DNA from: Hordeum vulgare subsp. vulgare
Taxonomy: Eukaryota; Streptophyta; Magnoliopsida; Poales; Poaceae
Length of the DNA: 64,000 nucleotides
NCBI RefSeq assembly: GCF_904849725.1
Contig: NC_058523.1
Coordinates: 112,780,189-112,844,188 of the forward strand
Reading direction: 5' to 3'
A program made the position numbers and the translations under genes. Numbering within the stretch: position 1 is the first letter of the stretch; the number at the start of each line of letters is the position of its first letter. A model generated the notes under the pieces. It had not been told where the DNA came from and ran no database searches. It saw only the letters and a program-made list of their open reading frames with translations. Positions 44,505-57,059 of this stretch are shown one piece after another.

Positions 44505-45961
44505 AGGAGCTAAAGGTAGGAAATAATTCCCTCAAGTTCTATCGACCACCGATACAACTCTACGCACGCTTAACGTTCGCTTTACCCAGAACAAGTATGA
44601 AACTGGATGTACTTTGTAGGCATGAAAGGATAAGTTCGCAAGAAAATAAAGAACTCGTAAATAAAAACTAGGGGCTGCTTAGATAAACAAACAACTAAGT
44701 TGGTCTTAGTAGAGATCTTTTTGTCACAAGAAGGTTATTAGTCCCTAGGCAATCGATAACTAGACCGATAATCATTATTGTAATTTTATATGAGGGAGAG
44801 GCATAAGCTAACATAATTTCTCTACTTGGATCATACGCACTTATGATTGGAACTCTAGCAAGCATCCACAACTACAAAAGATCATTAAAGTAAAACCCAA
44901 CCATAGCATTATAAGGTATCAAGTCCTCTTTACTCTCATATGCAACAACCCACCTACTCGGGTTTATGCTTCTGTCACTCAAGCAACCCACCATAGGCAA
45001 ATCATGAACACATTACAACACCCTACAGCAAGGATCCCTCATGCTTCCGTGACACAGAGAGCACCATAGGACAACACCAATAATAAAACATGCAACTCAA
45101 ACCAATCATGATCATCAATCAACCCATAGGACAAAACGGATCTACTCAAACATCATAGGATAGCCATACATCATTGGGAAATAATATATAGCGTTGAGCA
45201 CCATGTTGAAGTAGAGATTACATTGGTGAGAAGAGGTGTTGAACTGCTGCATAGAGGGGGAGATAGTTGGTGATGACGGCGACAAAGTTGTTGGTGTAGG
45301 TCGCCGTCAAGATGATATCCCCGGCGGCATTCCGGTGCCACCAGGAGAGAGGGGAGAGAGGCACCCTCCTTTGTCTTCTTCCTTGGCCTCCCCCTAGATG
45401 GGAGGAGGGTTTCCCCTCTTGTCCTTGGCCTACATGACGGCGGAGGGGCGAGAGCCCCTCCGAGATTGGATCTCTCTCTCTGTTTCTTTCTGCTTCTGCG
45501 TTCCAGATTCTGGCTTTTCAGTGTTTCTTATATTCTCGGAGATCCGTAACTCTAATTGGGCTGAAATTTTAACGCGATTTTTATCACTATGTTAGCTTTC
45601 CTATGGATAAGGAAGGGCACCAACCGCCTTACGGGGTGGCCACAAGACAACCTAGCACGCCCTAATCCCCAGGTTGCGCCCCTCTGGCTTGTGGGCCCCT
45701 CGGGCACCGCCTTCTGTTGATTCCACTTCCCAAAATTCACATATATTCCAAACAAAATCTCCATAAGTTTTTCTACCGTTTGGACTTTGTTTGATATGTA
45801 TTTTTTGCGAAACAAAAAACATGCAACAAACAGGAACTGACATTGGTTACTGGATCAATATGTTAGTCCCAAATATAGTATAAAAGTTGCCAAAAGTATA
45901 TGAAAGTTGTAGAATATTAGCATGAAACAATAAAAATTATAGATACGACGGAGACGTATCA
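44505..45961 (-). repeat. 3' LTR of element C, main part
   Basis: On the minus strand it starts TGATACGTCTCCGTCGTATC at 45961 and runs to the element D junction at 44505. The final 67 bp are at 23720-23786. The joined LTR is about 1.52 kb. It is related to but distinct from the LTRs of A/B and D. The first five bases (44505-44509) are also the right copy of the D target duplication. Confidence 0.85.
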
Positions 45962-47888
45962 ACATCCCCAAGTTTAATTCCTGCTCGTTCTCGAGTAGGT
46001 AAATGATAATTTTTTTGATGTGGAATGCTACCTAGCATAATCTTGATCGTGTAATCTAATCATGGCATGAATATTAAGACACGAGTGATTGAAAGCAATA
46101 GTCTATCATTTGACATTAACACAATAATAGTTCAAGCATACTAATAAAGCAATCATGTGTATTCAAAATATCATGGCTACAAGAAAGTTATCCTTACAGA
46201 ATCATATAGTCTCGCTATGCTCCATATTCATCACACAAAGTATTAAATCATGCACAACCTCGGTTTTAGCCAGGAAACTATTTAATACTTTAGTATTCTC
46301 AAACTTTTCAACTTTCATGCAATACATGAGCGTGAGCCATGGGTATAGCACTATAGGTGGAATAGAATATGGTGGAAGTTGTGGAGAAGACAAAAAGACA
46401 GATATAGTTCCACATCAACTAGGCGTATCAACGGGCTATGGAGATGCCCATCAATAGATACCAATGTGAGTGAGTAGGGATTTCCATGCAACAGATGCAC
46501 TAGAGTTATGAGTGTATGAAAGCTAAAAAAGAAACTAAGTGGGTGTGCATCCAACTCGCTTGCTCACGAAGACCAAGGGCAATTTGAGGAAGCCCATCAT
46601 TGGAATATACAAGCCAAGTTCTATAATGAAAAATTCCCACTAGTATATGAAAGTGACAATATAGGAGACTCTCTATCATGAAGATCATGGTGCTACTTTG
46701 AAGCACAAGTGTGGAAAAAGGAATAGTAGCTTTGCCCCTTTTCTCTTTTTTCTCATTTTTTTTATTTGTTTTCTCCTTTTTTTGGTGGGCTTCTTTGGGC
46801 TCTTTTATTATTTAGGCTTCTTTGGCCTCTTTTATTTTTTATAAAGTCCGGAGACCCATCCCAACTTGTGAGGGAATCATAGCTTCCATTATCCTTTCCT
46901 AACATGGGACAATGCTCTAATAATGATGATCATCACACTTTTATTTACTTACAACTCAAGAATTACAACTCGATACTAGAACAAAATATGACTCTATATG
47001 AATGCCTCCGACAGTGTACCGGGATGTGCAATGATCTAGCGTAGCAATGATATAAAAACGGACAAGCCATGAAAACATCATGCTAGATATCTTGCGATCA
47101 TGCAAAGCAATATGGCAATGATGGTGCATGTTATAATAAACGGAACGGTGGAAGTTGCATGGCAAGTTATGTCGAAATGGTTATGGAAATTCCATAGTAG
47201 GTAGGTATGGTGGCCGTTTTTGAGGAAGGTATATGGTGGCGGTTTTGAGGAAGGTGGGTTTAATGCACGAGCGAAAGTTGCGCGGTACTAGAGAGGCTAG
47301 CAAATGTGGAAGGGTGAGAGTGCGTATAATCCATAGACTCAACATTAGTCACAAAGAACTCACATATTTACTGCAAAAAATTATTAGTCATCGAAACAAG
47401 GTACGTCATGCATGCTCCTAGGGGAAGGGTTGGTAGAAATTAACCATCACGCGATCCCGACCTCCACTCAAAGGATGACAATCAATAAATAAATCATGCT
47501 CCGACTTCTTCACATAACGGTTCACCATAGGTGCATGCTACGGGAATCATGAACTTTAACAAAAATATTTCTACCAATCCGCAATTACTCACTAGTATGA
47601 TACTAATATCACCATCTTTATATCGCAAAACTATTACACGGAATCAAACATATCATATCCGATGATCTACAAGTTTTATGTAGGATTTTATGACTAACCT
47701 TGTGAATGACCAACTCATATTAACTCTCTAAATAGATATAAGTGAAGCATGAGAGTTTAATTCTTTCTACAAAAGATATGTCAACGTTCTAACAAATATA
47801 AGTGAAGCAAAAGAGCATTCTACAAATGGTACTTTTCTATGTGTAGAAAAACAGGCAATCCAAACTTCAAATGATATAAGTGAAGCAC
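45962..47888 (-). mobile_element. Element C (Athila-like Gypsy), 3' internal noncoding region
   Basis: On the minus strand this ends GAATTAAACTTGGGGATGT, the polypurine tract, immediately before the LTR. Upstream are the CTTCACTTATAT-type repeats (about 47735-47888), also seen in A and B. No protein is recognisable; the gag-protease of C would lie beyond element G, outside the window. Its position between the LTR of C and G shows that G inserted into this region. Confidence 0.8.
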
Positions 47889-49300
47889 TGTAAGTCCATC
47901 TAGTGCCCTTAGTGATTTTGGTGGTTTGAAGACTTATAGGTTAAGCAACTAATGTGTTTATAAGTGTACACATGCTCTATAAGTCGCTTGGGGGTTTGAG
48001 TTATACGATGAATATCGACCACTAAAAATGTATATCTTCGACTGAGGAAATTGGTCTTATGCTGAAGATTTGGATCGCGAAGAAATTGCGATGAAATTGA
48101 TATTCCTCATGAAGATACTGAATTTGAGGAATTCGGTGTGTCCTAAAGAAAATCAATGCGAAGACTTTGAAGCATGAAGATGTATTCTTTCTGTTTCATT
48201 TTCTTCACTCTTGAGTCATAGGAACACCGTACTGTTAAAGGGGGCCGAGGTAATACTACGGAATGAATTCCCTCACGATGCTCAACCCAAGCATAATCCT
48301 ACAAAAGCCTCAAGTGAGGAATATGAGAGACATGAGGACTTTCAGAGTTGAGGGTCCTGACCGTTCCCGCGATTTGCGCCACCTCACTGATCTTATCCAC
48401 ACCAACGTCATAATATTTAAGGGCATATATGTCAAATCATGTCGGGATGCTCCCAGACTATAAATAGCCGCCCCCACAACCATTAGCTGGTTGGCTGCTC
48501 CGCGAGAAACTGACACTTGTCACTTAGAGCAACCCAAATTCCTCAGAGTCTTTGATAGTAAATCATTAGTGAGGAAATACCCCCAAACACCTAACCACAA
48601 GCCTAAAACCAAAGTGATTTAGCATCACGGAAGAATTTGTTCCTCTGTGGAACTGAAGCCTTTTACGTTTGAGGACTGTGCATCCTCCAGATAGTTAGGC
48701 GTTATGGTCTAGAGCAATCCAGCAGTCAATTGTGGATCGCCGGGTGACTGAGTTTGTGGGGGTTTGGAAGCCTGCCCTGAAGACTTACCACGACTGTTGG
48801 GAGAGGACTGTTTGTCCTTAGCTCAAGGAGAATAAGGTAAGGACTGTGTGTCCCGGGACTGTGTGTCCTTTGGTTTCAATACCAAGCCGCTCCAAACCAG
48901 ACATACGAATACCACAGCAGTTGGAACTTGGTCATCAACAACTGTCTTCAATGTGATACGGGTTCTATTTCTTCAACTCTTTCAATTCCTCAATATTGTA
49001 TGTTGAAGACTTTCGTTGTCTCTTTTGAAGAATTTTCTGAAGATTTTCTCTCAATTTCCTCAACCCAAATTCTTCACATCTATTAATCCTCACCTGCTTA
49101 CTCTGTGCCTGCGTACTATGCAAATTGTTTTCCATAATCCTCATCGAGAAAACTGCTGTTGTAGTCTTTGCACTTTTGATACTTTGTTGTTTCCCCTGCA
49201 AGTTATTCATTAGTGAGGAATTTCCTCAAAAGGAATTTCCTCAGAGATGAAATCTAAAAATCGCCTATTCACCCCCTCTAGTCGATATAACGCACTTTCA
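47889..49300 (+). repeat. 5' LTR of Copia element G
   Basis: 1412 bp, TGTAAGTCC...CTTTCA. The TATA box TATAAATA is at 48459-48466. The left flank AGCAC (47884-47888) is the probable target-site copy, untestable here. Confidence 0.85.
48459..48466 (+). promoter_or_regulatory. TATA box of the G LTR
   Basis: ACTATAAATAGCCGCCC is a strong plant TATA context, about 570 bp into the LTR, followed by a C-rich likely start region. Confidence 0.7.
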
Positions 49301-49302
49301 AT

Positions 49303-49314
49303 TGGTATCAGAGC
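49303..49314 (+). other. Primer-binding site of element G (initiator tRNA-Met)
   Basis: TGGTATCAGAGC starts two bases after the LTR end, the standard Copia primer site. Confidence 0.95.
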
Positions 49315-49367
49315 AAGGTACTCCCTTGTTTTGTGTGATTTTGGCGTAACCACCTAGAGTTTTAGTT

Positions 49368-50400
49368 ATGTCGACTGCAGGCATGATCAAGGTTACTACA
49401 GGATGTCCAACTTTCGAAGGAAAGTACTTACCCTACTGGAAGGCCAAGATGCACATGCATCTTCAAGCAATTGACAATGACCTGTAGTATATTATAGAAC
49501 ATGGTGTTCCCTCCATTGCTGCTATTGTCTCTGCCGCTGATGTGAAGACATTCAAGCAACTTGATTCTCAAGCAGAGAATATCATTTGTGGCCATTTGAG
49601 CAAAGGTCAGTATGGCAGAGTGAGTGCTTTTGGCTCAGCAAAACAAATCTGGGAAAGGCTGTGCAAAGTCAATGAAGGAATATCAACTCAGCGTGACTCT
49701 CGTGTTGATGTTCTTCACAATCTCTTCAATCGCTTCAAGAGGCTTGACAATGAAAGCTGCCAAGATACCTTTGATCGCCTCACTAACATCTCAAATGAAC
49801 TACAAGAACTAGGAGCTCGATACACTACTAACCATGAAGTTGTGAAGAAACTGCTAAGATCTTTGATTCATCATTTGATACTTTGGTTCTGATGATTCAA
49901 GAAAGATCCGACTATAAGATGCGTGATCCTGCTGATATACTCGAAAGACTCAATACTCATGAATTCCAACAGGAAGAAAAGATAGATCTGTATGGACCAA
50001 GCTAATCTAGACCTCGTGCACTGAAGGCCAAAGCAATTTCCTCATCTCAAGAAGAAGACTCAGATTGGAGCATTGGTGACCCTGAAGAACTTGGACAGGA
50101 GCTTGCAATGCTCGTGAGGAAATTCCAGAAGTTTACAAGACGTGGCCAGTTTGGTAAATCTTCAAGAAGAGATATGAGGAAATCAGAATCTTCATGTGAG
50201 GACTACAAGAAAAGAACCTTCCACAAATGCAAGAAATCAGGTCACTATATTGTTGATTGTCCTCGATGGTTGAAGGAATCAAAGAACAAGAAATACAAGG
50301 ATCAAAGTTCTGATGACTCAAAGAAAAAGAAGAAATCTTCAAAATACCCATCCTCAAAGTCGTCATCGCACAAGAAGACTAGTTTCGGAAAGGCTCGGGC
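49368..50400 (+). pseudogene. Element G Gag, N-terminal part
   Basis: Starts ATG 49368 (STAGMIKVTTGCPTF-like Gag start). An in-frame TAG is at 49485-49487 where related Gags usually have a codon in a DLWYII-like motif. The UBN2-type capsid continues (SAKQIWERLCKVNEG, LFNRFKRLDNESCQDTF), with a frameshift near 49860. A nucleocapsid-like segment in another frame reads FHKCKKSGHYIVDCPRW: the knuckle lacks its first cysteine, which is phenylalanine. The ORF is cut at 50400-50405 by solo LTR H and resumes at 53726. Confidence 0.85.
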
Positions 50401-50405
50401 ACTCA
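50401..50405. repeat. Solo LTR H target-site duplication, left copy
   Basis: ACTCA, repeated at 53721-53725. Confidence 0.9.
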
Positions 50406-51729
50406 TGTGACACCCTCATTTTTCAAACTTTTCTTTTCAAAACATTTTGGAGTTCTACTTGCAAACTTGGGTGGATTTTCAAATCTTTTCAAACAAGTTG
50501 GATTGTGAGTCTCTAAAATTTTCAAGCAACCCAAAACCCTCCTCCTCTTGCCAAAACCTTTCTTGGATTAATTTTCAATATTTAATTATTTCAAATAATT
50601 ATTTTCTTATTTTGGGGAATTATGGCATCACCATGGGTTGTGAAGCTACCTATAGTTTGGATGAGCTATAAACCCCCAAACCTTTTCCACACATTCTCAT
50701 TATCATATGATTCCAAAATCTCCAAAAATATTTCCTTGCCCAATGTTAAATTTTGGCCAGAATAATTATTTCTTTTCTAACCAGAATTGTCCCATTGTGA
50801 AGCAACCCTATTTTTTCCTATTCTAGAAAATTCCCATTAAATTTCCTCAGTCCCTAGGGATCCTATTTAGCCCAAATATGTAAAAACATCTGATGGTCCA
50901 GTACAATTTTTGAGCAAGAAAACTCGGTTAAGTTCCTGTTAAATCTGAACCTTTGTGAAGGAAGTGCTAGCTAGGGGTGCAGAAATGATCTATAAATTTT
51001 TGGGCATGTGTGCACTACCAAATAACACTCCTCCACCAAGTTTCCATTCTGGACCAGAAAGATGGTTTTCAAAGGAACTATATTCAATTCTTATTCAAAC
51101 CCTTCCAAACTTCGCCAGTTTATAGTCTTTCCTATGCAGATAAGCCCAGAGATGTCACCTTGCTCCATCCCTATCCCAATTCATCTCCAGAAGATCCCCA
51201 AGTCTGCTGAGAGAAGCTGTAATTGAATCTACACTTCACAGGAGAGCGAGACTGGTCGAGCCAGTGGTAGATGGTGACTAATTGGAGGCTAGTCGACGCA
51301 ATGGACAAGGTTTCTAGGCTTGCGTGGCCTCCTGGTGGCCACAACCATGGTGAGCACGACACTGGCATGCCAGAGTGCGCGCTCTGCAGAGCACCAGCGT
51401 GAGATCGATGCCCCCGAGTAGTGTCTCGCTGCCCCCCTTGTCCTTGGTGTCGACGATGTCCCTTGCAGCCGTGTGGCGCCTCCTGAAGCCTCCCGGTCGC
51501 CGAAGAAGGCCGCCGCCGCTCCCAGCCAAGCTCCGACACGGACCGAACAGTCGGCCCCGACCACTATTGTCGTCCGCAAGCTCTTAATGGCTCAGAATGC
51601 ATCCCATCGGCTTTATGCCCTCCTCCATCACCTCAAAGCGCTCCGCGACGGCCAGCTCACCTCCCTACCTCCAGTAGCCGTGCTTATCCTCGCCTCTTCG
51701 GGAGAGATTGACTGAGCTCATAGGCGGCC

Positions 51730-51737
51730 TATATAAA
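51730..51737 (+). promoter_or_regulatory. TATA box of solo LTR H
   Basis: CCTATATAAAGGTTGGCCCG, a strong TATA context, located just before a GC-rich segment that would be the leader. Confidence 0.65.
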
Positions 51738-53615
51738 GGTTGGCCCGACCTCTTCAAGCTCGCGAACCATCTCCAGCCACCTCCAATCGGCCTCCCGAGG
51801 AGCGAGCCACGGCCAAGAGGCCCTCTGGCCTCGAGTCTCACCGGAGCTCCGCCGCCTGCAGCCTCCCGTCGCTTGCATCAACCCCTCTCCCCAGAGCCCA
51901 ATTGACCCCACCATTGAGCTGAGGGCATCCCCGTGGTGCTCCTCGACCCCTCGCCCAAGCCAATCATCACCGGAATCATCGTCTCCAACGACCACCCGAA
52001 GCCTCCGTCGCCGGAGAGGAAGGGGACGATGCCATCCGGCAATCTCTCATCACGCTGTGGGTACGTGTGTGCTCGTCGCAGACCAGCCAATCCATTCCCC
52101 TTATCTCCGAGCATCGCCGTCGTCTCTATCGCCGGCGACCATTGCCGGAGAGCTGCCTCGCCTCTATCTCCTTCCCTTCCTCTCTCTTTTAAACCGAAGG
52201 GCCCAACCCGACCGCAGCTTAGCCCCGCGCGCTCGAAGCGGTAAGTGGAGACGCCCCTCCACTTTACGCCTTCGATGTGGCCCTGTTAGGATTTAGTTAC
52301 TTTTATTTATTTTTTAGATTTGACCAGTAAATTTGACCCTTTATAACTTTTTATTCCTAAATCCAAATCAATTGATTATTTTTGCATTGAGTTGGTACTG
52401 ATCGCCTCTAATTTCTGGTAGATTTTGGTATTTTTCCCATATTCACATAATTTCTATGTAATAAAAAAAGTATTATGTGACATTATCTTTTATTTTGCAA
52501 TTTCAAATTATATCAGAGGGAAACTTTGGTGAACACTTAAAATACCCATGTGATGTAGTACTTTCATAGCATAGCATATTTTCATGCACTATGCCCATTT
52601 ATCTGCTATAAAATAAATGCATAATAAATCAATTAATATAAATAATTGCTCACTGTTATAAATCACTATATTTGCAATAACTTAGTGGTTGATCTAGAGT
52701 CACCTGTCTGGGCTTAACTGTGCAACCACATTTTGGCGGTATGGGGTGGCCGTGACTTGAGCTCATCGTGTGACCTTTCACCGGTACCTTCAAAGAGGGA
52801 GGGTTATGCACGCGTGCTACCCTGATCAGGTAGGCGGTGATAATCTTGTGAGCCCAGTTGAGTTGTTTGGACCCGTCCCCGGTTGGGACAGTTTAGTTTG
52901 GCCACGACGGTGACAGGTGTCATGAGGACACAAGGCCACCCAGGGCAGGACTCCGGGGGAGGATGATTGCTGGTGGTATGATGGGAGAGTCACGGGTCAG
53001 GCAAGTTTCATTGGAGCAATGCTGGTCCACCCGAATGGGATCACGAGGTCAGTGCTCCATGATGTGGGTAAAGTGTGTATCCTCTACAGAGTGTCAAACC
53101 TATTCGAATAGCCGTGTCCATGGTATTAGACAGCCCGACCAGACCTCAGTAGATGGTCAACCATATCCGTGTTAGTAATGATGGAAGAACTCTTCAGAGG
53201 ATTAGAGACGTTCGATGAGTATTCTGGGTGTTGTGAGACAACCCAGGAATGAGTAAGTGGATAATTGGTACAATCAGTAATCTTGCTTAATATCTACTAT
53301 ATTGATTGCCATGCTATTGTTTTTTGCATTACTTGGTTGTTGTGAGCTTGCGAGTACATTCCAAGTACTCACCTAGCATATCATGCCAGATGCAGGAGAA
53401 GCCGAGGACGGAGGTCCTGATGGTCTATACTAGGAAGTGTCCACTGTAGTGTCCCTCTGGATGGAGTTGCCGCTATGTTCCGCTATGCCGTAGAAGTACG
53501 TAGTAGTTTTGAGGCCCCATTATGTTTCATAAATAATGTAGATGCTGTTGCAGCACCAATAGTGCCTTTGGCCTTGCTATCCTTGTAAGATATGTACTTG
53601 TAACCATATGTTATC

Positions 53616-53621
53616 AATAAA
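53616..53621 (+). terminator. Polyadenylation signal of solo LTR H
   Basis: AATAAA about 100 bp before the LTR end, in a TG-rich context, as expected for an R/U5 processing site. Confidence 0.5.
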
Positions 53622-53725
53622 GTCAGTTCAGTTCTGTTCCAAGTTGTTGAGTGTTTCCAGAAGACAAGATATGTGGGTTCGAAACACTGGTAATCTAGTT
53701 CTCTGAACCGTGGTGCCACAACTCA

Positions 53726-54552
53726 TTGGCAAGGAAATAGATTCTGAGGAAGGATCTAAGGAATGTGGTGAAGAGGAAGGATCTGAAGAAGACTCACAGT
53801 CTGGTGTGGCAAGTCTTGCACTGGCTACCACATTCATCAGCAAGTCAATCTTCCTTGAAGAAAACGACAACGCCATCTACACTGATGACTTCGCTCCAAC
53901 CTATTGCTTCATGGAAAAAGGTTGAAAGGTACCGAATGACACTTCCTCCTCTGATTCAAGTGACTGTGAACCTGATGATTAAAAAACCCAATTACAGTAA
54001 ACTTGCCAGCATTGCAACTAGACAACAAACTCCCCTTGAAAAGCTTCAAAAATTGCTAGACAGAAGCGATGACCTGTTGAATGATGAAATGAATCTTACC
54101 CAAATCCTCATTAAAGATATGAAAAGTATTCAGTCTAGATTTGATAATCTTCAAGACCGTCATGGCACACTCTTGGCTGATCATGAGAAACTTTCCTATG
54201 ATGTCTCATGAGAAGGAAACTTGATCTTGAGAAGCTGAGGATGTCTCATGATGATCTTCGAATGGAAAACGATTCATTACTTGCTCAACAGATCAGTGCC
54301 GCTCAGGTTGAATTCATTCCACCATGTCTCAAATGCATCGAATGTGAAACTGCCAATTCTTCACCAGGATCATCAAATGCTTCTATAGCTACAAATTCTT
54401 CAACTCCTCATGTGGTATCAAATTCCTCACTTGAGGAAACCACAAATGTTACTGACGAAAATGCAAGGCTGAAGGAATTGTATGTGACAGGCATGTACAA
54501 AAGTCTCAAAGGGCATCAAACCCTTTGCGATGTGCTCAAAAGAAGATATTGA
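53726..54552 (+). pseudogene. Element G Gag, C-terminal continuation
   Basis: Past H the reading resumes with GKEIDSEEGSKECGEEEGSE and ALATTFISKSIFLEENDNA, typical of the acidic Gag-pol linker of SIRE-type elements. Frames 53765-54211 and 54208-54552 add a coiled-coil region (KLQKLLDRSDDLLNDE; FDNLQDRHGTLLADHEKLS). Stops between frames show decay. Confidence 0.75.
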
Positions 54553-55439
54553 ATAGGAACCCGAGAAAAGAAGGAATTGCCATGAAGAGGAAAATGAATG
54601 CTGATGGATCATACTGGAAACCTGAGTAGTATCCCAAAACCTCATGGGTTGCTGCTAAAGGACATCCTGTTGATCCATCCAATATAACAAGCTTTCCATG
54701 TGAATTATCCTATTCCTTAGATGAGTCATTTGACTCCAACTATACACTGTTCAAAAATCAATCTGGTGAAGTATTTGCTCGATATGTTGGAACTAACTGC
54801 AGGAATGGACCACCCTTGAGGAAAATTTGGGTCCCCAAAAGTTGCTTGGAAAATCTTCAGGTGAATGTCCTCATGACACCACCAGTGAAGAACCAAAACC
54901 CCAGATCAAATTCCTCATGTGTACCAAAGTCTTCAAGAGGATGAAAATCCTCAACTGGTCAAAACTATGCTCGTACTCGTGCTAATGCTTCTGATATGCA
55001 GGGAAATTACAAGGGATGTGAATTTGAGCATTACTCCTCAAATCATTATGTTCATAAATCATCAAAGAACTTCTCTGCCTATTCATTTGAGTACTCTAAC
55101 CCTCCTACTTTGAAGAGAAGTGCATTAGCTTCAATGCCCCCCTCTCATATGGTGCTCGCAGGATGATGAACTCTTTCCCACCCCTTCACATTTGGATGGT
55201 GAAGAAAATTAACTAACCTCTTCTGCAGGTCAGGTCGCCAGATGAAAATCATCATCTGAAGAATTTGCTGGAGACCTGAGGTAAATGCTTGATTGGACGA
55301 AAGCTAACATTGATAAGATGATAACATTTCACACGTCCTCAAATTTACTGTTTATGATGAAATTCCTATCTGATGAAATCGATATCATATTCTTCAAGTC
55401 TGAAGCATATGAGATGGTAAGTTGTACTAATTCATCTGC

Positions 55440-55740
55440 AGGATGACAAACCCAAGAGTACTGAGTGGGTTCTTGATAGTGGATGCACACACCACATGAC
55501 TGGTGATAAAAGCTTGCTGATGAATATGCCACTAACTTGATCACCTCTAAAGCAAATCACCTATGTAGACAAAGGTAAAAGCAAGGTATTAGGACTTGGC
55601 AAAGTGGCTATTTCCAAGGACAGGCACATGGACAAAGTGATCCTTGTTGAATCCCTTGGGTTTAACCTCATGCCAGTCTTAGTGCTTAGTGATCTTGATA
55701 TGGTTGTTATTTTTGGAAAATAGAGATGTGTAGTCATCAT
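55440..55740 (+). pseudogene. Element G protease region
   Basis: A frame near 55465-55500 reads STEWVLDSGCTHHMTG, the Copia retropepsin active site DSGCTHHM, followed by a broken frame with GLGKVAISKD and NLMPVLVLS-like text near 55600-55690. The catalytic aspartate and the His-His-Met motif are intact locally. The domain is disrupted by stops. Confidence 0.75.
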
Positions 55741-55839
55741 GGAATCTGACAGATCCAAAGTCTTTGAAGGTGTTAGAAGAGCAGATTTGTACATTGTTTA
55801 TTTTTTTACAGGTCCTCAACCAGCCACATGCTTACTAGC

Positions 55840-56480
55840 AAAAACCTCAGAAGGCTGGCTATGGCATCGAAGACTTGATCATGCATGCATGAGGAACGTG
55901 CACACGTTGGCGAGAAGAAGCATGTCGTTGGCATCGAATCAGTCAAATTCCTCAAGGACCAACTCTGTGGTGCTTGAGAGTCTGGAAAAATGACTAGATC
56001 CAAACACCCCTCGAAGACCATCATGACTACTACTCGTCCATTTGAATTGCTTCACATGGATCTATTTGGACCTACTCATTATGCCACTCTAACAAATGCA
56101 GCATCTTTATACGATTTTGTCATAGTTGACGATTATTCTAGATATACTTGGGTGCATATAATTCTGTATAAAACTGAAGTGTAGGAAGTCTTCCAACGAT
56201 TTTCCTCAAGGGCCTCGATGAACTTCGGCGTCAAGATCAAACACATCAGGAGTGATAATGGGACAAAATTCAAAAAAACTGGTCTTGATGCTTATCTTGA
56301 TGAACTTGGTATTACTCATGAATTATCTGCTCCTTATACTCCTCAACAGAATGGCGTCGTCGAAAGAAAGAACATGACTCTGGTTGAAATGGCACGACCC
56401 ATGCTTGAAGAATATCAGACTCCTCGTCGTTTCTTGCCTGAAGCAATCAATAGGGTATATCTTCACAAATTCCTCAAGAA
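55840..56480 (+). pseudogene. Element G integrase
   Basis: The zinc-binding start is WLWHRRLDHACMRNV (55855-55900). The core motif is LLHMDLFGPTHYATL (56047 onward), with a second aspartate in IRSDNGTKF and the glutamate in QQNGVVERKN, giving the D,D-35-E triad. A stop at 56182 separates the two halves and frames shift between 55980 and 56218. The C-terminal part continues into the 56218-56934 frame. The enzyme would insert the cDNA into chromosomes. Confidence 0.85.
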
Positions 56481-57059
56481 AACTTCATATGAACTCCTCA
56501 GTGACAAGAAACCCAATGTAAGTTATTTCAAAGTCTTCGGTGCAAAATGGTGGATTAGAGATCCTCACCATAGCTCAAATTTTGCACATAGAGCACATGA
56601 GGGTTTTATGCTTGGTTACGGCAAGGACTCGCACACCTACAGAGTCTTCAACACCTATCACCACAAGGTTGTTGAAACTGTAGATGTGCGGTTCGATGAA
56701 ACTAATGGCTCGCAAAGAGAGCAATTGCCACCTGATCCAGATAAATTATCTCCTGAGGAACCAACCAGGTTCAAAGCTAGTGAAGACATTGTTCCTACTA
56801 AGGAGTTGCTGAAGAAATCATCCCCATCACTGATGAAATTCAAGAAAATGCTCCTGAGGAAATTGCCCCAGAACAAATCCCTCATCCCAGACGAAATCCT
56901 CAACCAGCTCATCCTAGGATTGCAAATGAAGTAGAACTTGACAAAATCCTCGATGACATCAACGCGCCAGGTCCTCTCACTCGCTCAAAAGCTTCACACT
57001 TAGTTAACTTTTGTGGGCATTTTTCTTTTGTGTCTATCACAGAACCCTCAAAAGTTGTT

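Larger units (their letters stand above)
50406..53720 (+). repeat. Solo LTR H (3.3 kb) inside gag of element G
   Basis: A 3315-bp block with TG...CA termini, starting TGTGACACCC and ending GTGCCACA (imperfect inverted ends). A perfect ACTCA duplication flanks it. It carries a TATA box (51730-51737), a GC-rich leader-like stretch (51300-52260) and a late AATAAA (53616-53621). I found no internal coding region, primer site or second LTR, so it is best read as a solo LTR. LTR length suggests a Tekay/Del-type Gypsy source, but this is an inference. Confidence 0.8.

Noticed and set aside
51200..52260. GC-rich ORFs (60-120 codons) on both strands that look like a small nuclear gene with a GGTAAGT splice donor near 52240
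   Set aside because: The whole stretch lies inside solo LTR H, between its TSD copies, just after its TATA box; it is best read as an LTR leader. The donor-like site may still be used by the element.
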